Shown here piece by piece: positions 1-9,049 of a DNA stretch of 64,000 bases. The notes under the pieces are model-generated. The model was not told the origin of the DNA, ran no database searches, and was given only the letters and a program-made list of their open reading frames with translations. Source of the DNA: an uncultured Vampirovibrio sp. (GTDB lineage: Bacteria > Cyanobacteriota > Vampirovibrionia > Gastranaerophilales > Gastranaerophilaceae); assembly GCA_910577515.1 (NCBI GenBank), contig CAJTLW010000001.1, forward strand, positions 124,001-188,000. Reading direction: 5' to 3'. Within the stretch, counting starts at the first letter, position 1; the number at the start of each line of letters is the position of its first letter. The position numbers and the translations under genes were made by a program.

Positions 1-1056
1 GCTTGCATCATTTAATACATAAATAGCTCCACCTGAAGCTTCGCTTCTAGCTCCCGTTACATAATTGTTTTCAAAAACTGTTTTATTGAATGTATGCGGT
101 TTAAATTCAATGCCGGCTTCAGGCGTATAACCATTAGCCCAAATCGCACCGCCTTGAGATTTTGCACCCGATACATAATTGCCGCCAAAATACGAGCCAT
201 CGATTTCAAGCCTGCCTGAATCGTTTGCTATGGCTCCACCTGCAGCAGCATAAGAGCTTGTTGATGAGGGGTTTGCATTAACATAGTTTTTTGTAAAATA
301 GCTGTTTGAAATATTAAATACACCATTTTTCTGCTGGCTAAATATAGCTCCACCAAGTACAGAGCTTGAAGAGGTTAACCATTCGCGATAATTTTCTGTT
401 ATATAACTATTTGAAATAGTAAAACCAGAACCATCAGAATCATTATTTCCGTAAAAAACTGCGCCGCCTTTAGAATTTGTATTTTTTGCAGTATTTTTGT
501 TTCCCTTGATTACTGTATTATCAATCGTTAATTTATCACCGGAATACAGAAAGCTGCCGCCTTTTGTACCACCTGTTGTAGTAAAGCCATATATTGAACC
601 GTTTTCAGTGATAGCATAGCGAACAGCTTCATTATTATCATTAAGTTTGATTATAGTTCCATCTGTTACACTTCCAAGTAAAGGGGTTAGTTCAAAATTA
701 CCAACATTTATTATCTGGTTATGAAGCCCAGTACCTGTAAAGCTACTAGTGTATCTAAGCCAGGCACCGCTTGAATTGTTTCCTGTAAAGTTTGAACCAT
801 TAATCGAAAAACCGCCGCCATTAATTATAGTGTCGGTGCTTGAACTATTGCTTATATTTTGTATATTGCTACTAACAGTTGCATTACCGGTCAGGGTTGT
901 TGTTTTATTACCAATACCATCAAGCCTGGCGGCATTAGCGGAGCTTGAAGTCATAATACTTAAAATTACGGCCAAAAACAATATTAAAAAAGTTTTATTT
1001 TTTCTTGCTAAACTACACACTTCTGTTATTCCTTTTAAAATATTTTTGCATTTCAT
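1..1056 (-). CDS. Pmp-like surface adhesin, N-terminal part (runs off window)
   Basis: The minus strand is open from an ATG at 1056 to the window edge (352 codons seen, C-terminus missing). The N-terminus is a long export signal: a basic n-region, a hydrophobic stretch at residues 22-35 and a likely cleavage after ANA near residue 42. The rest is Gly/Asn/Ser-rich with repeated GGAI/GGAV motifs (GGAVF, GGAIF, GGAIA, GGAIW, GGAIY), each alternating with FxxN motifs (FTKN, FGGN, FENN). This is the signature of chlamydial-type polymorphic membrane protein repeats, which fold as a beta-helix passenger. The surface location is inferred from the family; the beta-barrel or anchor would lie outside the window. 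It is transcribed divergently from the symporter. Confidence 0.8.
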   Translation of the reverse strand, partial: MKCKNILKGITEVCSLARKNKTFLILFLAVILSIMTSSSANAARLDGIGNKTTTLTGNATVSSNIQNISNSSSTDTIINGGGFSINGSNFTGNNSSGAWLRYTSSFTGTGLHNQIINVGNFELTPLLGSVTDGTIIKLNDNNEAVRYAITENGSIYGFTTTGGTKGGSFLYSGDKLTIDNTVIKGNKNTAKNTNSKGGAVFYGNNDSDGSGFTISNSYITENYREWLTSSSSVLGGAIFSQQKNGVFNISNSYFTKNYVNANPSSTSSYAAAGGAIANDSGRLEIDGSYFGGNYVSGAKSQGGAIWANGYTPEAGIEFKPHTFNKTVFENNYVTGARSEASGGAIYVLNDAS

Positions 1057-1174
1057 ATTATAACTGAATAAAACATATAGTTACAAATATTTACCAAATT
1101 GTTAAGTTATTTTATGATAGAGTTTTCTATACGCAGTATTATTGCTTTAAATAAAATATAAAAGGAAATAAATA

Positions 1175-2575
1175 GTGGAAGAAACGTTATTCCCGATAGT
1201 TGTAAAAATTAATGAATATTTATCAAATTATATTTTGGTTGTACTACTTGTTGGTATTGGGCTTTGGTATAGTATCAAAACAAGATTTGTTCAGATTAGA
1301 TGCTTTGGCGAAGGCTTAAAAAATGTATTCGGCAAAATAAACATGTTTGATAAAGCTGAAGATAAAAGTATGACATCTTTTCAGGCACTCGCAACAGCAG
1401 TTGCTGCACAAGTTGGAACAGGAAATATAATTGGTGCTTCGGGTGCAATTTTAATTGGCGGCCCAGGTGCAATTTTTTGGATGTGGGTAATAGCTTTTTT
1501 CGGTATGGCAACAATTTATGCCGAAGCTACGCTTGCAATTAAAACCAGAATTACCGATAGAAACGGGGTAATAAAAGGCGGCCCTGTTTATTATATAAGA
1601 AGAGCCTTTAGAGGGCATTTAGGAAAAATTTTGGCAGGTTTTTTTGCCATTGCAAGCATATTAGCGCTTGGTTTTATGGGTGCTATGGTACAGTCTAATT
1701 CAATTGCAAATTGTATGGAGACAGCCTTTGGTGTGCCTGCTTGGATTGTCGGAATTTTTCTCATAATTGCCTGTGCATTAATTTTTATTGGTGGAACAAG
1801 GCGCCTTGCAGTCGTTGTAGAAAAAATTGTTCCGCTTATGGCAATATTGTTTATTATCGGATGCGTTGTAATCTTAATTTCTCGCATTAAATATATTCCT
1901 GAAACTTTTTATATGATTTTCAAATATGCTTTTGAACCACAGGCAATTTTGGGCGGAGGTTTTGGGGCTGCCTTCAAAACAGCAATAAGCCAGGGAGCAA
2001 AACGCGGTTTGTTTTCAAACGAAGCTGGTATGGGGTCTACTCCGCATGCACATGCACTTGCCCATGTTAAAAATCCCCACATACAAGGTACAGTTGCTAT
2101 GATTGGCGTATTTGTGGATACATTTGTTATTCTTACGCTTAATGCCTTGATTGTTATTTCAACGCTTTATACAAGCGATGGCGCACTTGCAAACGGCTAC
2201 ACTGAAGCTGTTATGGAAATTTTAAATAAAACAAACCTTGTGCAGACAGCTTTTGGCTCGATTTTTGGCAGCTCTTTCGGGGCCATATTTGTTGCAACTT
2301 GTTTATTTTTCTTTGCTTTTTCAACAATTTTAAGCTGGAACTTATTTGGAAAAATTAACGCTGTTTATCTTTTCGGAAAACATCACCCTAAGGCTGCAAA
2401 ACTTATATATACTACAATTGCACTCGGTTTTATTATGCTTGGAAGTCTTGTTTCAAGCGATTTTGTTTGGGAATTAACAGATATGTTTAATAATTTAATG
2501 GTAATACCAAACGCAATTGCTCTGTTTGCACTAACAGGTGTTGTGGTAACCATTGCAAAGAAAAAATGCGGTTAA
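1175..2575 (+). CDS. Alanine/glycine:cation symporter (AGCS family)
   Basis: A 466-residue polytopic membrane protein that imports alanine or glycine with Na+ or H+. It starts at GTG 1175 behind an AAAGGAA ribosome site. About ten hydrophobic segments are visible. Family motifs include TAVAAQVGTGNIIG near residue 75, GGPGAIFWMW near 93, GGPVYYI near 134 and the NEAGMGSTPHAHA segment near 285. The length is normal for AGCS proteins. The next 248 bases carry the left boundary of the mobile element, so this gene is the chromosomal neighbour of the insertion. Substrate preference cannot be read from the sequence. Confidence 0.93.
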   Translation: MEETLFPIVVKINEYLSNYILVVLLVGIGLWYSIKTRFVQIRCFGEGLKNVFGKINMFDKAEDKSMTSFQALATAVAAQVGTGNIIGASGAILIGGPGAIFWMWVIAFFGMATIYAEATLAIKTRITDRNGVIKGGPVYYIRRAFRGHLGKILAGFFAIASILALGFMGAMVQSNSIANCMETAFGVPAWIVGIFLIIACALIFIGGTRRLAVVVEKIVPLMAILFIIGCVVILISRIKYIPETFYMIFKYAFEPQAILGGGFGAAFKTAISQGAKRGLFSNEAGMGSTPHAHALAHVKNPHIQGTVAMIGVFVDTFVILTLNALIVISTLYTSDGALANGYTEAVMEILNKTNLVQTAFGSIFGSSFGAIFVATCLFFFAFSTILSWNLFGKINAVYLFGKHHPKAAKLIYTTIALGFIMLGSLVSSDFVWELTDMFNNLMVIPNAIALFALTGVVVTIAKKKCG

Positions 2576-2623
2576 ACATGAAATTTACGCCAAAACCATT
2601 TTAAAATCTGCGCAAAAATTTAC

Positions 2624-2765
2624 TGTAAATTAACACTAAGTTTGAGAATTTATAACAGAAGATTTGAAAAATCAGCTTTTTAAGAGCAAACGAATTTCGT
2701 TTTTTACTTTTATAAATTGACACTGATATTGAGAAAAAGTGACAGGGTATTTTGAGAAAAATTTA
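2624..2765. repeat. Left-flank cluster of transposase-site-like repeats
   Basis: Three related sites lie in the gap after the AGCS gene: TTAACACTAAGTTTGAGAA at 2630, TTGACACTGATATTGAGAA at 2717 and GTGACAGGGTATTTTGAGAA at 2739. Each has a (T/G)(A/G)ACA half followed by TTGAGAA. Similar sites recur at 14719-14850. Multiple end sites are expected for MuA/TniA-type transposases. The role is inferred. Confidence 0.5.
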
Positions 2766-2782
2766 TAAAATTGTTTAATATC

Positions 2783-2805
2783 TTGCATTTTCATGCTAGC
2801 ATAAT
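2783..2805 (+). promoter_or_regulatory. Promoter/operator-like element shared with the endonuclease gene
   Basis: Upstream of the SIR2-Ago GTG start lies TTGCAT, two bases, then TCATGCTAGCATAA. It contains the perfect palindrome ATGCTAGCAT at 2793-2802. Nearly the same arrangement precedes the DpnII endonuclease (8152-8174), and a shorter relative precedes the transposase. TGCTAGCAT could also serve as an extended -10. A common regulator is inferred. Confidence 0.45.
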
Positions 2806-2823
2806 CCAATAAGGAGTTGTTAG

Positions 2824-5800
2824 GTGATACGTGAAAAAGATCAAATTTCATTTATTCGAAATTTCCTAGTAAGCAATAACATAGACTTTTTTCTTGGCTC
2901 AGGTTCATCTTTATTAGCCGGTATTCCAAGTGGACAAAATTTAGTTTGGCAATTTAAAAAAGAAATTTATTGTTCAGAAAATAATGTTTCAAGAGAACGT
3001 TTTAAAGACATGCAATCTGAACGAAATAGAACCAAATTGCAGGATTACTTTGACTCTTTAGATGGCTTTCCAAAAAGGGGCTCAAAGAATGAATATTCAT
3101 TTTATTTTGAAAAATGTTATGACAATACTACAACAAGAAATGCTTATATCCAAAATCTTGTTGCAAATATTGAACCAACTAGAGGACATCTTTGTCTAGC
3201 AAACTTATTTATTAATAATAAAGTTAAAAATATCTGGACAACAAATTTTGATGAATTAATAGAAACAGGTGTCAAAACATTATCACCACAATATTCGTTT
3301 AATGTAGTATCTTCTGTACAAAAAGATAGCATCTCGCAAATAGCAAGCAATAACTTCCCAAATGTTATAAAATTACACGGTGATTATAGGTATGATTGCT
3401 TACAAAATACAGAACCTGAATTGCAAAATTTAGAAAACCAATTATCAGATTTATTTTGTAAGAATTTAATGAATAAAGGACTCATTGTTATGGGTTATGC
3501 CGGAAATGATGACTCTGTGATGAAAGTTCTTGAAAATAATATAGATAATAAAGATTTTTTAAGCAAAGGAATATATTGGTGTAAACCACAAAATACAATA
3601 CTATCTGAACGAGCAAATGCTTTTATGAAAAAGGCTTGCCAAAACAATGAGCTGTCCTGTGTAGTTGATATTGATGGTTTTGATGAATTTTTAAATTTGA
3701 TATACCAAAATTATGAGAATAAAAATCCTATAATTGACGAACGATGGAAAGATTTTGATAATAGAAAAAAAGAAATTAATTTTTCTTCAGATAAAATAGC
3801 TCAAAGTTCATTAAAAATGAACACCTTCGTCTCAACAGAATTACCTTCTTGCAACGTATTTGATACAGATATAAAAAATTGGAAAGAACTACGAACAATA
3901 ATAGGTGAAAACAACGATATAATCGCAGGATTGTTTAACGGAAAAGTATACTCTTTTTCTAATAGTGATAAACTGAAAGAAATATTTAAAGGGCATGTAA
4001 AGTCAGAAATTACAACAGTATTTCCTGAAACAGAACTATTAAATAAAGAGAATTTTGTATATTTGGGACTGCTTTATGAATTAATAAAAATCTCATTATT
4101 GCAAAATTCAAATATACAATCTTTTGGGAGAAATAAATACTACTTTGTAAATTCTATATCAGACCATCAAAATAAAGCTCGTTTCACATACAAAAGATAT
4201 TCTGCTTTTGAAGTTCAATTGTCGTATTTAAATGAAAAAATTTACCTATCTATAATACCAACTGCTTATTTAACCAATAAAAATGGCAGTGAAGTCAATA
4301 AATTATACAAACAAGTTGAAATAAATAGCATAATGTCAAGCATATATAATGCTGATTATGGCAAGATCCTAAAAGATTTAAATGCATTTCTTCGCACAAA
4401 AGGCAGTAATGAAATTGTATTCACAAATGGAGCTTTTTCTATAAAATTTAACTTTGTATGTTTTTCATACAAATTATTGTCAGATTCAAAATATCCACAG
4501 GTATCTTCACATAAATTTGATGAACCCAAAATGTTATTTGACGTTAATGATAAAAATCGTACAAGCATAAATCAATTAAAAGGTTTGCAAAGGTATGCAC
4601 CTATTGATTATTCTTTTGAAACTACTGAAAAATCGCCTATTAGAATTGCTATTTTATCTCCAATTCAACAAATCGATAATATTATAGGACATTTAAATAA
4701 TATTAATGTAAAACATTCTGCAAAAAGTGGTGAAATGTTTTTACCGAATTATGAAGGATTTTATGATACATATAAAAGAAGTCTAAATATCCCTGATAAA
4801 AATAATAATCAATTATGTAGAACATATGATGAAACTGCAACATGCAATGGGAATACGAAATCTTTTGTTGACAGTATAAAATCGCAAATAGATTATTTTC
4901 AAACTCAATTATCAGACTTTGATGTTTTAGTTGTATATATACCAAAATCATTTGCAAAATTTAGAGAAGATAACAATTATGATCCAGATTTTAATTTACA
5001 CGATGCGATAAAACTATACGGAACCAATAAAGGTGTAAAAGTTCAATTTATAGAAGAACGTTCTCTAGCGGCTTATGATAAATGTAAAGTAATGTGGGCT
5101 TTGTCTACCAGTTTATACGCAAAGGCTTCCGGTGTCTTGTGGCATCCTGTAGTTTTAGATGATGAGACTGCTTTTGTTGGAATTAGTTATGCAAAGTCTA
5201 ACACAAAAGGAATATGTATAGGTTGTAGCCAATTATTTGATTCAACAGGAACTGGTATAAGACTAATATTGAAAAAATTAGACAATCCTCAATACATTGG
5301 CAAAAATCCATACATGAAACAAGATGAAGCAAGAACGACAATAAGTAAATTGAGAGAAGAATATTATAAATGCGATCCTGTTGCAAAGCTAAGAAGAATT
5401 GTAATACATAAAACTACACCTTTTACTCCTCAAGAAATTGCAGGGTTTACTGAAGCACTAGAAGGTATTGAAGATATTGAATTATTGCAAATTCAGGGAT
5501 ATTCCCCTTACAGAGCTATAAAATATTTTATAAAAGAGGGAAAAGCTCTTCCTAACAGTTTTCCTCTTGAACGAGGAACTACTATAAAATTATCCAATGA
5601 CAGTTTCCTACTGTGGACGCATGGTTGCGTTATTGGTGATGATATAGGGAATTGCAGATATAATACATACTATAAAGGTGGAAGAGGAATACCTATCCCA
5701 GTTTTAGTAAAAAGATTTTATGGAAAAGCTTCTGGAGATACATTAGTTAAAGAAATATTAATGCTCACTAAGATGAATTGGAATAGTGGAGATAATTTAT

Positions 5801-5907
5801 ACAAAAATATGCCCGTTACTCTTGATTTTGCAAAAACGCTATCTAGGATGTCAAAGCAACAAGAAGCTTTGTATAATAAATCTTATGACTTTAGATATTT
5901 TATGTAA
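2824..5907 (+). CDS. Single-chain SIR2-APAZ-PIWI short prokaryotic Argonaute (defence)
   Basis: This 1027-residue protein starts at GTG 2824, seven bases after AAGGAG. Residues 1-300 form a SIR2 domain: GSGSS at 25-29, TTNFD ending at D143, KLHGD with H185, and GYAGNDD at 224-230. An APAZ/N-like region follows (about 330-600), then MID (about 600-770, with Y...KGVKVQFIEERSL) and a PIWI domain to the end. The first PIWI catalytic position reads VGISYA where active Argonautes have GID, so the slicer is predicted dead. This fits family knowledge: Sir2/Ago pairs sense guide-matched invader DNA and kill or arrest the cell by NAD+ depletion. Most such systems use two polypeptides; fused single chains are the minority form. 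It is followed by restriction genes. Confidence 0.87.
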   Translation: MIREKDQISFIRNFLVSNNIDFFLGSGSSLLAGIPSGQNLVWQFKKEIYCSENNVSRERFKDMQSERNRTKLQDYFDSLDGFPKRGSKNEYSFYFEKCYDNTTTRNAYIQNLVANIEPTRGHLCLANLFINNKVKNIWTTNFDELIETGVKTLSPQYSFNVVSSVQKDSISQIASNNFPNVIKLHGDYRYDCLQNTEPELQNLENQLSDLFCKNLMNKGLIVMGYAGNDDSVMKVLENNIDNKDFLSKGIYWCKPQNTILSERANAFMKKACQNNELSCVVDIDGFDEFLNLIYQNYENKNPIIDERWKDFDNRKKEINFSSDKIAQSSLKMNTFVSTELPSCNVFDTDIKNWKELRTIIGENNDIIAGLFNGKVYSFSNSDKLKEIFKGHVKSEITTVFPETELLNKENFVYLGLLYELIKISLLQNSNIQSFGRNKYYFVNSISDHQNKARFTYKRYSAFEVQLSYLNEKIYLSIIPTAYLTNKNGSEVNKLYKQVEINSIMSSIYNADYGKILKDLNAFLRTKGSNEIVFTNGAFSIKFNFVCFSYKLLSDSKYPQVSSHKFDEPKMLFDVNDKNRTSINQLKGLQRYAPIDYSFETTEKSPIRIAILSPIQQIDNIIGHLNNINVKHSAKSGEMFLPNYEGFYDTYKRSLNIPDKNNNQLCRTYDETATCNGNTKSFVDSIKSQIDYFQTQLSDFDVLVVYIPKSFAKFREDNNYDPDFNLHDAIKLYGTNKGVKVQFIEERSLAAYDKCKVMWALSTSLYAKASGVLWHPVVLDDETAFVGISYAKSNTKGICIGCSQLFDSTGTGIRLILKKLDNPQYIGKNPYMKQDEARTTISKLREEYYKCDPVAKLRRIVIHKTTPFTPQEIAGFTEALEGIEDIELLQIQGYSPYRAIKYFIKEGKALPNSFPLERGTTIKLSNDSFLLWTHGCVIGDDIGNCRYNTYYKGGRGIPIPVLVKRFYGKASGDTLVKEILMLTKMNWNSGDNLYKNMPVTLDFAKTLSRMSKQQEALYNKSYDFRYFM

Positions 5908-5957
5908 AGCTTTATTCTAACAGAGTTTTGTACCAAGATTTAATTTCATGTTTATAC

Positions 5958-5970
5958 TATAATTAACCCA
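5958..5970 (+). promoter_or_regulatory. -10 box placing the transcript start on the methyltransferase ATG
   Basis: TATAAT at 5958-5963 sits seven bases before the ATG at 5970, and there is no Shine-Dalgarno sequence between them. Transcription would begin at the start codon, giving a leaderless mRNA. This is an inference from spacing only. Confidence 0.45.
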
Positions 5971-6773
5971 TGCAAAAGTTTTATGAAAAAGACGATATAA
6001 CTTTATTTCAGGGTGATTGTATTGAAATTTTAAATCGGGCAACTCCCGAATCTATCGATATGATTTTTGCAGATCCGCCATATATGCTTTCGAATGGTGG
6101 AATAACCTGTCAATCCGGAAAAGTTGTTTCCGTAAACAAAGGGAAATGGGATGAAAGCAAAGGTTTAGATGAAGATTTTGAATTCCATCAAAAATGGATT
6201 AATGCTTGTAAAAGAGTATTAAAACCTAATGGCACAATTTGGATATCAGGGACTTATCATTCAATTTATGCTTGCGGTTTTGCTCTGCAAAAAGCAGGTT
6301 TTAAAATTCTAAATGACATATGTTGGTTTAAACCAAATGCTTCTCCAAATATGAGTTGCAGATATTTTACGGCAAGCCATGAGACTTTATTATGGGCAAG
6401 AAAAGACCCAAAAGGCAAGCATACTTTCAATTATGAAACAATGAAAAATGGGGACTGGAGCGATGATATTCTTAAAAAGCCAAATAAACAAATGCGTTCG
6501 GTTTGGCAAATAGATACTCCAAAATCTTCAGAAAAAGAATTCGGCAAGCACCCGACTCAAAAACCTTTAGAATTGTTAAGACGTATAATCCTTGCGTCAA
6601 CTAATAAAAGCGATTTAATACTCGATCCATTCACAGGAAGTTCAACTACTGGTATAATGGCATTAGAGTTAGGTAGGAAATTTATTGGAATAGATTTAGA
6701 AAAAGAATACTTAGACCTTTCTGTCAAAAGGTTTGAGCAAGTATTTTCAAAGAAAGATAAAGCATGGCAGTAG
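5970..6773 (+). CDS. DpnA-type N6-adenine DNA methyltransferase (GATC)
   Basis: A 267-residue beta-class DNA adenine methyltransferase. The catalytic motif ADPPYMLSNGG is near residue 35 and the AdoMet motif DPFTGSSTTGIMALE near 218, so motif IV precedes motif I. The length and order match DpnA of the DpnII system (about 268 residues), the second methylase of that locus, which can also methylate single-stranded GATC. It overlaps the Dam-type gene by ten bases. Methylation protects the host DNA from the endonuclease encoded at 8192. GATC specificity is inferred from the locus as a whole. Confidence 0.9.
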   Translation: MQKFYEKDDITLFQGDCIEILNRATPESIDMIFADPPYMLSNGGITCQSGKVVSVNKGKWDESKGLDEDFEFHQKWINACKRVLKPNGTIWISGTYHSIYACGFALQKAGFKILNDICWFKPNASPNMSCRYFTASHETLLWARKDPKGKHTFNYETMKNGDWSDDILKKPNKQMRSVWQIDTPKSSEKEFGKHPTQKPLELLRRIILASTNKSDLILDPFTGSSTTGIMALELGRKFIGIDLEKEYLDLSVKRFEQVFSKKDKAWQ

Positions 6774-7603
6774 TTTTAGAACAATTAAAAAACGAAACAT
6801 ACCCAATCGTTAAATGGGTTGGCGGTAAACGCCAACTTATGTTTGAATTGCTTAAAAACATGCCAAAATCATACAACCGTTATTTTGAGCCTTTCATTGG
6901 CGGTGGTGCTTTATTTTTTGAATTACAGCCGGAACAGGCTTATATTTCTGATATGAACGAAGAATTAATTAACCTTTACTCAGTAGTTAGAGATAATGTT
7001 TACGAACTTATTGAGGATTTAAGCAAGCACGAAGTTTCAAAAGAATATTTTTTAGAAATTCGAAATATTGATAGAACTGAAAAATATGCAAAATTGTCAG
7101 ATGTAGAAAGAGCAAGTCGTTTTATTTACTTGAATAGAACCTGTTTTAACGGAATGTATAGAGTAAATTCTCAGGGACAATTTAATGTTCCATTTGGGCA
7201 TTATAAAAACCCTCGTATAATTGACGAGAACAACCTTTTGAATTGTTCTGAACTATTAAAAAAGACTGAAATTAAATGTGCCGATTTTTCAGAAATTTTA
7301 ACTGAAGTTAAAAAGGGTGATTTTGTTTATTTTGACCCACCTTATGTTCCATTGAATGAGACCTCAAGTTTCACTTCATATACAAAAGACGGATTTGATA
7401 TTGATATGCAATTCAAACTGCGCGAGATTTGTGATGAATTGGATTCAATGGGTATTAAATTTATGCTTTCAAATTCAGATACCAAATTAGTAAATGAATT
7501 ATATGCAAATTACGAAATTAAAAAAGTTTTTGCTTCTCGCCAAATCAATGCAAATGCAGATGGTAGAGGCAAAATTACAGAAGTTTTAGTGAGGAATTAT
7601 TAA
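6764..7603 (+). CDS. DpnM/Dam-type N6-adenine DNA methyltransferase (GATC)
   Basis: A 279-residue alpha-class (D12) adenine methyltransferase. VKWVGGKRQLM near residue 17 and FEPFIGGGALFFE near 43 form the AdoMet site, and YFDPPYVP near 190 is the catalytic motif. It is close in length to DpnM (284 residues) and to Dam. The start overlaps the end of the DpnA-like gene, so the two methylases are probably translated together. As in DpnII, two different methylases protect the same GATC sites. Confidence 0.92.
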   Translation: MAVVLEQLKNETYPIVKWVGGKRQLMFELLKNMPKSYNRYFEPFIGGGALFFELQPEQAYISDMNEELINLYSVVRDNVYELIEDLSKHEVSKEYFLEIRNIDRTEKYAKLSDVERASRFIYLNRTCFNGMYRVNSQGQFNVPFGHYKNPRIIDENNLLNCSELLKKTEIKCADFSEILTEVKKGDFVYFDPPYVPLNETSSFTSYTKDGFDIDMQFKLREICDELDSMGIKFMLSNSDTKLVNELYANYEIKKVFASRQINANADGRGKITEVLVRNY

Positions 7604-8121
7604 GGTTTTGGGACCCCAGACATAAACATTGCCCTACCAGAATAATTCCAATAGCGTATATCTTGTTCAATAAAGAACCATTTAGCAACCTTTAGTATCA
7701 AATCTATAGGATATCCAGTATTAAAACTTAAATCTATTTCTGGGATTTCTTCGCAATTATAAACATCTTCAATGAGTTTATATAATTTTGCATATTTCTC
7801 AGGTGATTCAGCTTTTTTAACTTGTAAGTCACTAAAAATATTATCATGCGATGGATTATACTTTATTCTATTTGTTGTTGAAAAATTTATATTTTCGACA
7901 TTAATAAGAAAATCAAAACCATTATGTAAATTTGCGGGTCTTTCTAAATAAATTCTATTGCCATCATTTAACGTTTCAACATAATATAAATATTTGGATT
8001 GATTATCACCATTGCCTGTTCCTGGCATTTCTTTAATAAATTCTGCAATAATTCTTTCTCTAACTTCATTTCTAGTACCAGAGTTTGAAAAGAATTTTTC
8101 TATTTTATTAGCTACAATCAT
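7600..8121 (-). CDS. Unknown protein inside the restriction-modification locus
   Basis: This 173-residue protein is encoded opposite to the restriction genes and overlaps the end of the Dam-type gene by four bases. It separates the methylases from the endonuclease. I do not recognise a named family. It is soluble-looking, without a signal or membrane segment, and ends with an aromatic-rich conserved-looking stretch (WFFIEQDIRYWNYSGR). It starts at ATG 8121 behind an AAGGAA site. The position suggests a role tied to restriction control or defence, but no function can be assigned. Confidence 0.7.
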   Translation of the reverse strand: MIVANKIEKFFSNSGTRNEVRERIIAEFIKEMPGTGNGDNQSKYLYYVETLNDGNRIYLERPANLHNGFDFLINVENINFSTTNRIKYNPSHDNIFSDLQVKKAESPEKYAKLYKLIEDVYNCEEIPEIDLSFNTGYPIDLILKVAKWFFIEQDIRYWNYSGRAMFMSGVPKP

Positions 8122-8151
8122 ACATTCCTTTTCTTAACAAATAACAATAAA

Positions 8152-8174
8152 TTGCATGCTCATGCTATCATAAA
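8152..8174 (+). promoter_or_regulatory. Promoter/operator-like element before the endonuclease
   Basis: TTGCAT, two bases, then TCATGCTATCATAA. TGCTATCAT fits an extended -10. The layout matches the element before the SIR2-Ago gene (2783-2805) at nearly every position. It probably sets coordinated expression of the two toxic effectors. This is inferred. Confidence 0.5.
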
Positions 8175-8191
8175 AATATACAGGAGAATAT

Positions 8192-9049
8192 ATGGCTAGA
8201 AATTTTAAGGAATGGTTATCTACATTTAGACCATGCATTGCAGATTATTGCTACTATGTAGATTTTGATAAAGTAAATAATAATATTGAAGATATTAAAG
8301 TTGAATTAAATATTTTAAATTCGCTAGTTGGCTCAAAAAATATCGAAAAAGATTTTGAAGATATTATCACTAAATATCCTGAAACTTTAAAATGTATTCC
8401 TTTACTCTTGGCGATTCGTTCTAACGAGATTTCTGTTACAGATGCTGATGGAGAATATAATTTCTCATTTAAAAAACAAAACTACAGCATAGATGATTAT
8501 AAAATGTTTATGAGAAAAACTAAGCTATTTGATTTGTTGGAAAATCATATTGTAAGCAATTTAGTTGATTATGCAACTGGTGTTGAAACAGGGTTAGACA
8601 GCAATGGACGTAAAAATCGTGGCGGGCATTTGATGGAAAATCTAGTTGAAGATTACATTCAAAAAGCCGGATTTATTAAAGGTCAAAATTATTTCAAAGA
8701 AATGTATATTCACGAAATTGAACAAAAATGGGGCGTAAACCTTTCTGCAATTTCAAATCAAGGCAAAATGGAGAAACGGTTTGATTTTGTAATTAAAACT
8801 GATAATCAAATTTATGTAATAGAAACAAATTTTTATTCAAGTGGTGGCTCAAAACTTAATGAAACCGCAAGAAGCTATAAAACTTTAGCACAAGAAGTTG
8901 CAACAATAGATGGCGTAACTTTTATTTGGTTTACTGACGGATGCGGTTGGAATAGTGCAAGAAACAATCTTGAAGCAACCTTTGATGTTTTGGATACAAT
9001 TTATAATATTCAAGATTTAGAAAATGGAACATTAGAGAATTTACTATAA
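8192..9049 (+). CDS. DpnII-type restriction endonuclease (cuts GATC)
   Basis: This 285-residue protein has the full DpnII/MboI-family layout. The start is RNFKEWLSTF, with VSNLVDYATGVETG near residue 122 and NGRKNRGGHLMENLV near 140. KRFDFVIK near 191 and IETNFYSSGGSKLNETARSY near 207 probably carry the PD-(D/E)xK catalytic residues. The length is close to DpnII (288). It cleaves unmethylated GATC, and the two methylases upstream supply protection. It starts at ATG 8192 after CAGGAG. It has its own promoter-like element rather than relying on the methylase transcript, because an opposing gene lies between. Confidence 0.93.
   Translation: MARNFKEWLSTFRPCIADYCYYVDFDKVNNNIEDIKVELNILNSLVGSKNIEKDFEDIITKYPETLKCIPLLLAIRSNEISVTDADGEYNFSFKKQNYSIDDYKMFMRKTKLFDLLENHIVSNLVDYATGVETGLDSNGRKNRGGHLMENLVEDYIQKAGFIKGQNYFKEMYIHEIEQKWGVNLSAISNQGKMEKRFDFVIKTDNQIYVIETNFYSSGGSKLNETARSYKTLAQEVATIDGVTFIWFTDGCGWNSARNNLEATFDVLDTIYNIQDLENGTLENLL

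Noticed and set aside
749..1063. 104-codon plus-strand frame
   Set aside because: It lies antisense to the adhesin, whose frame is open over the full 1056 bases with a signal peptide and repeats.
1064..1174. Glycine riboswitch before the symporter
   Set aside because: The gap is only about 110 bases, and no glycine-riboswitch core is visible.
2824..5907. Plain SIR2-domain (DSR/ThsA-type) defence protein
   Set aside because: The C-terminal 400 residues carry MID-PIWI features that DSR and ThsA proteins lack.
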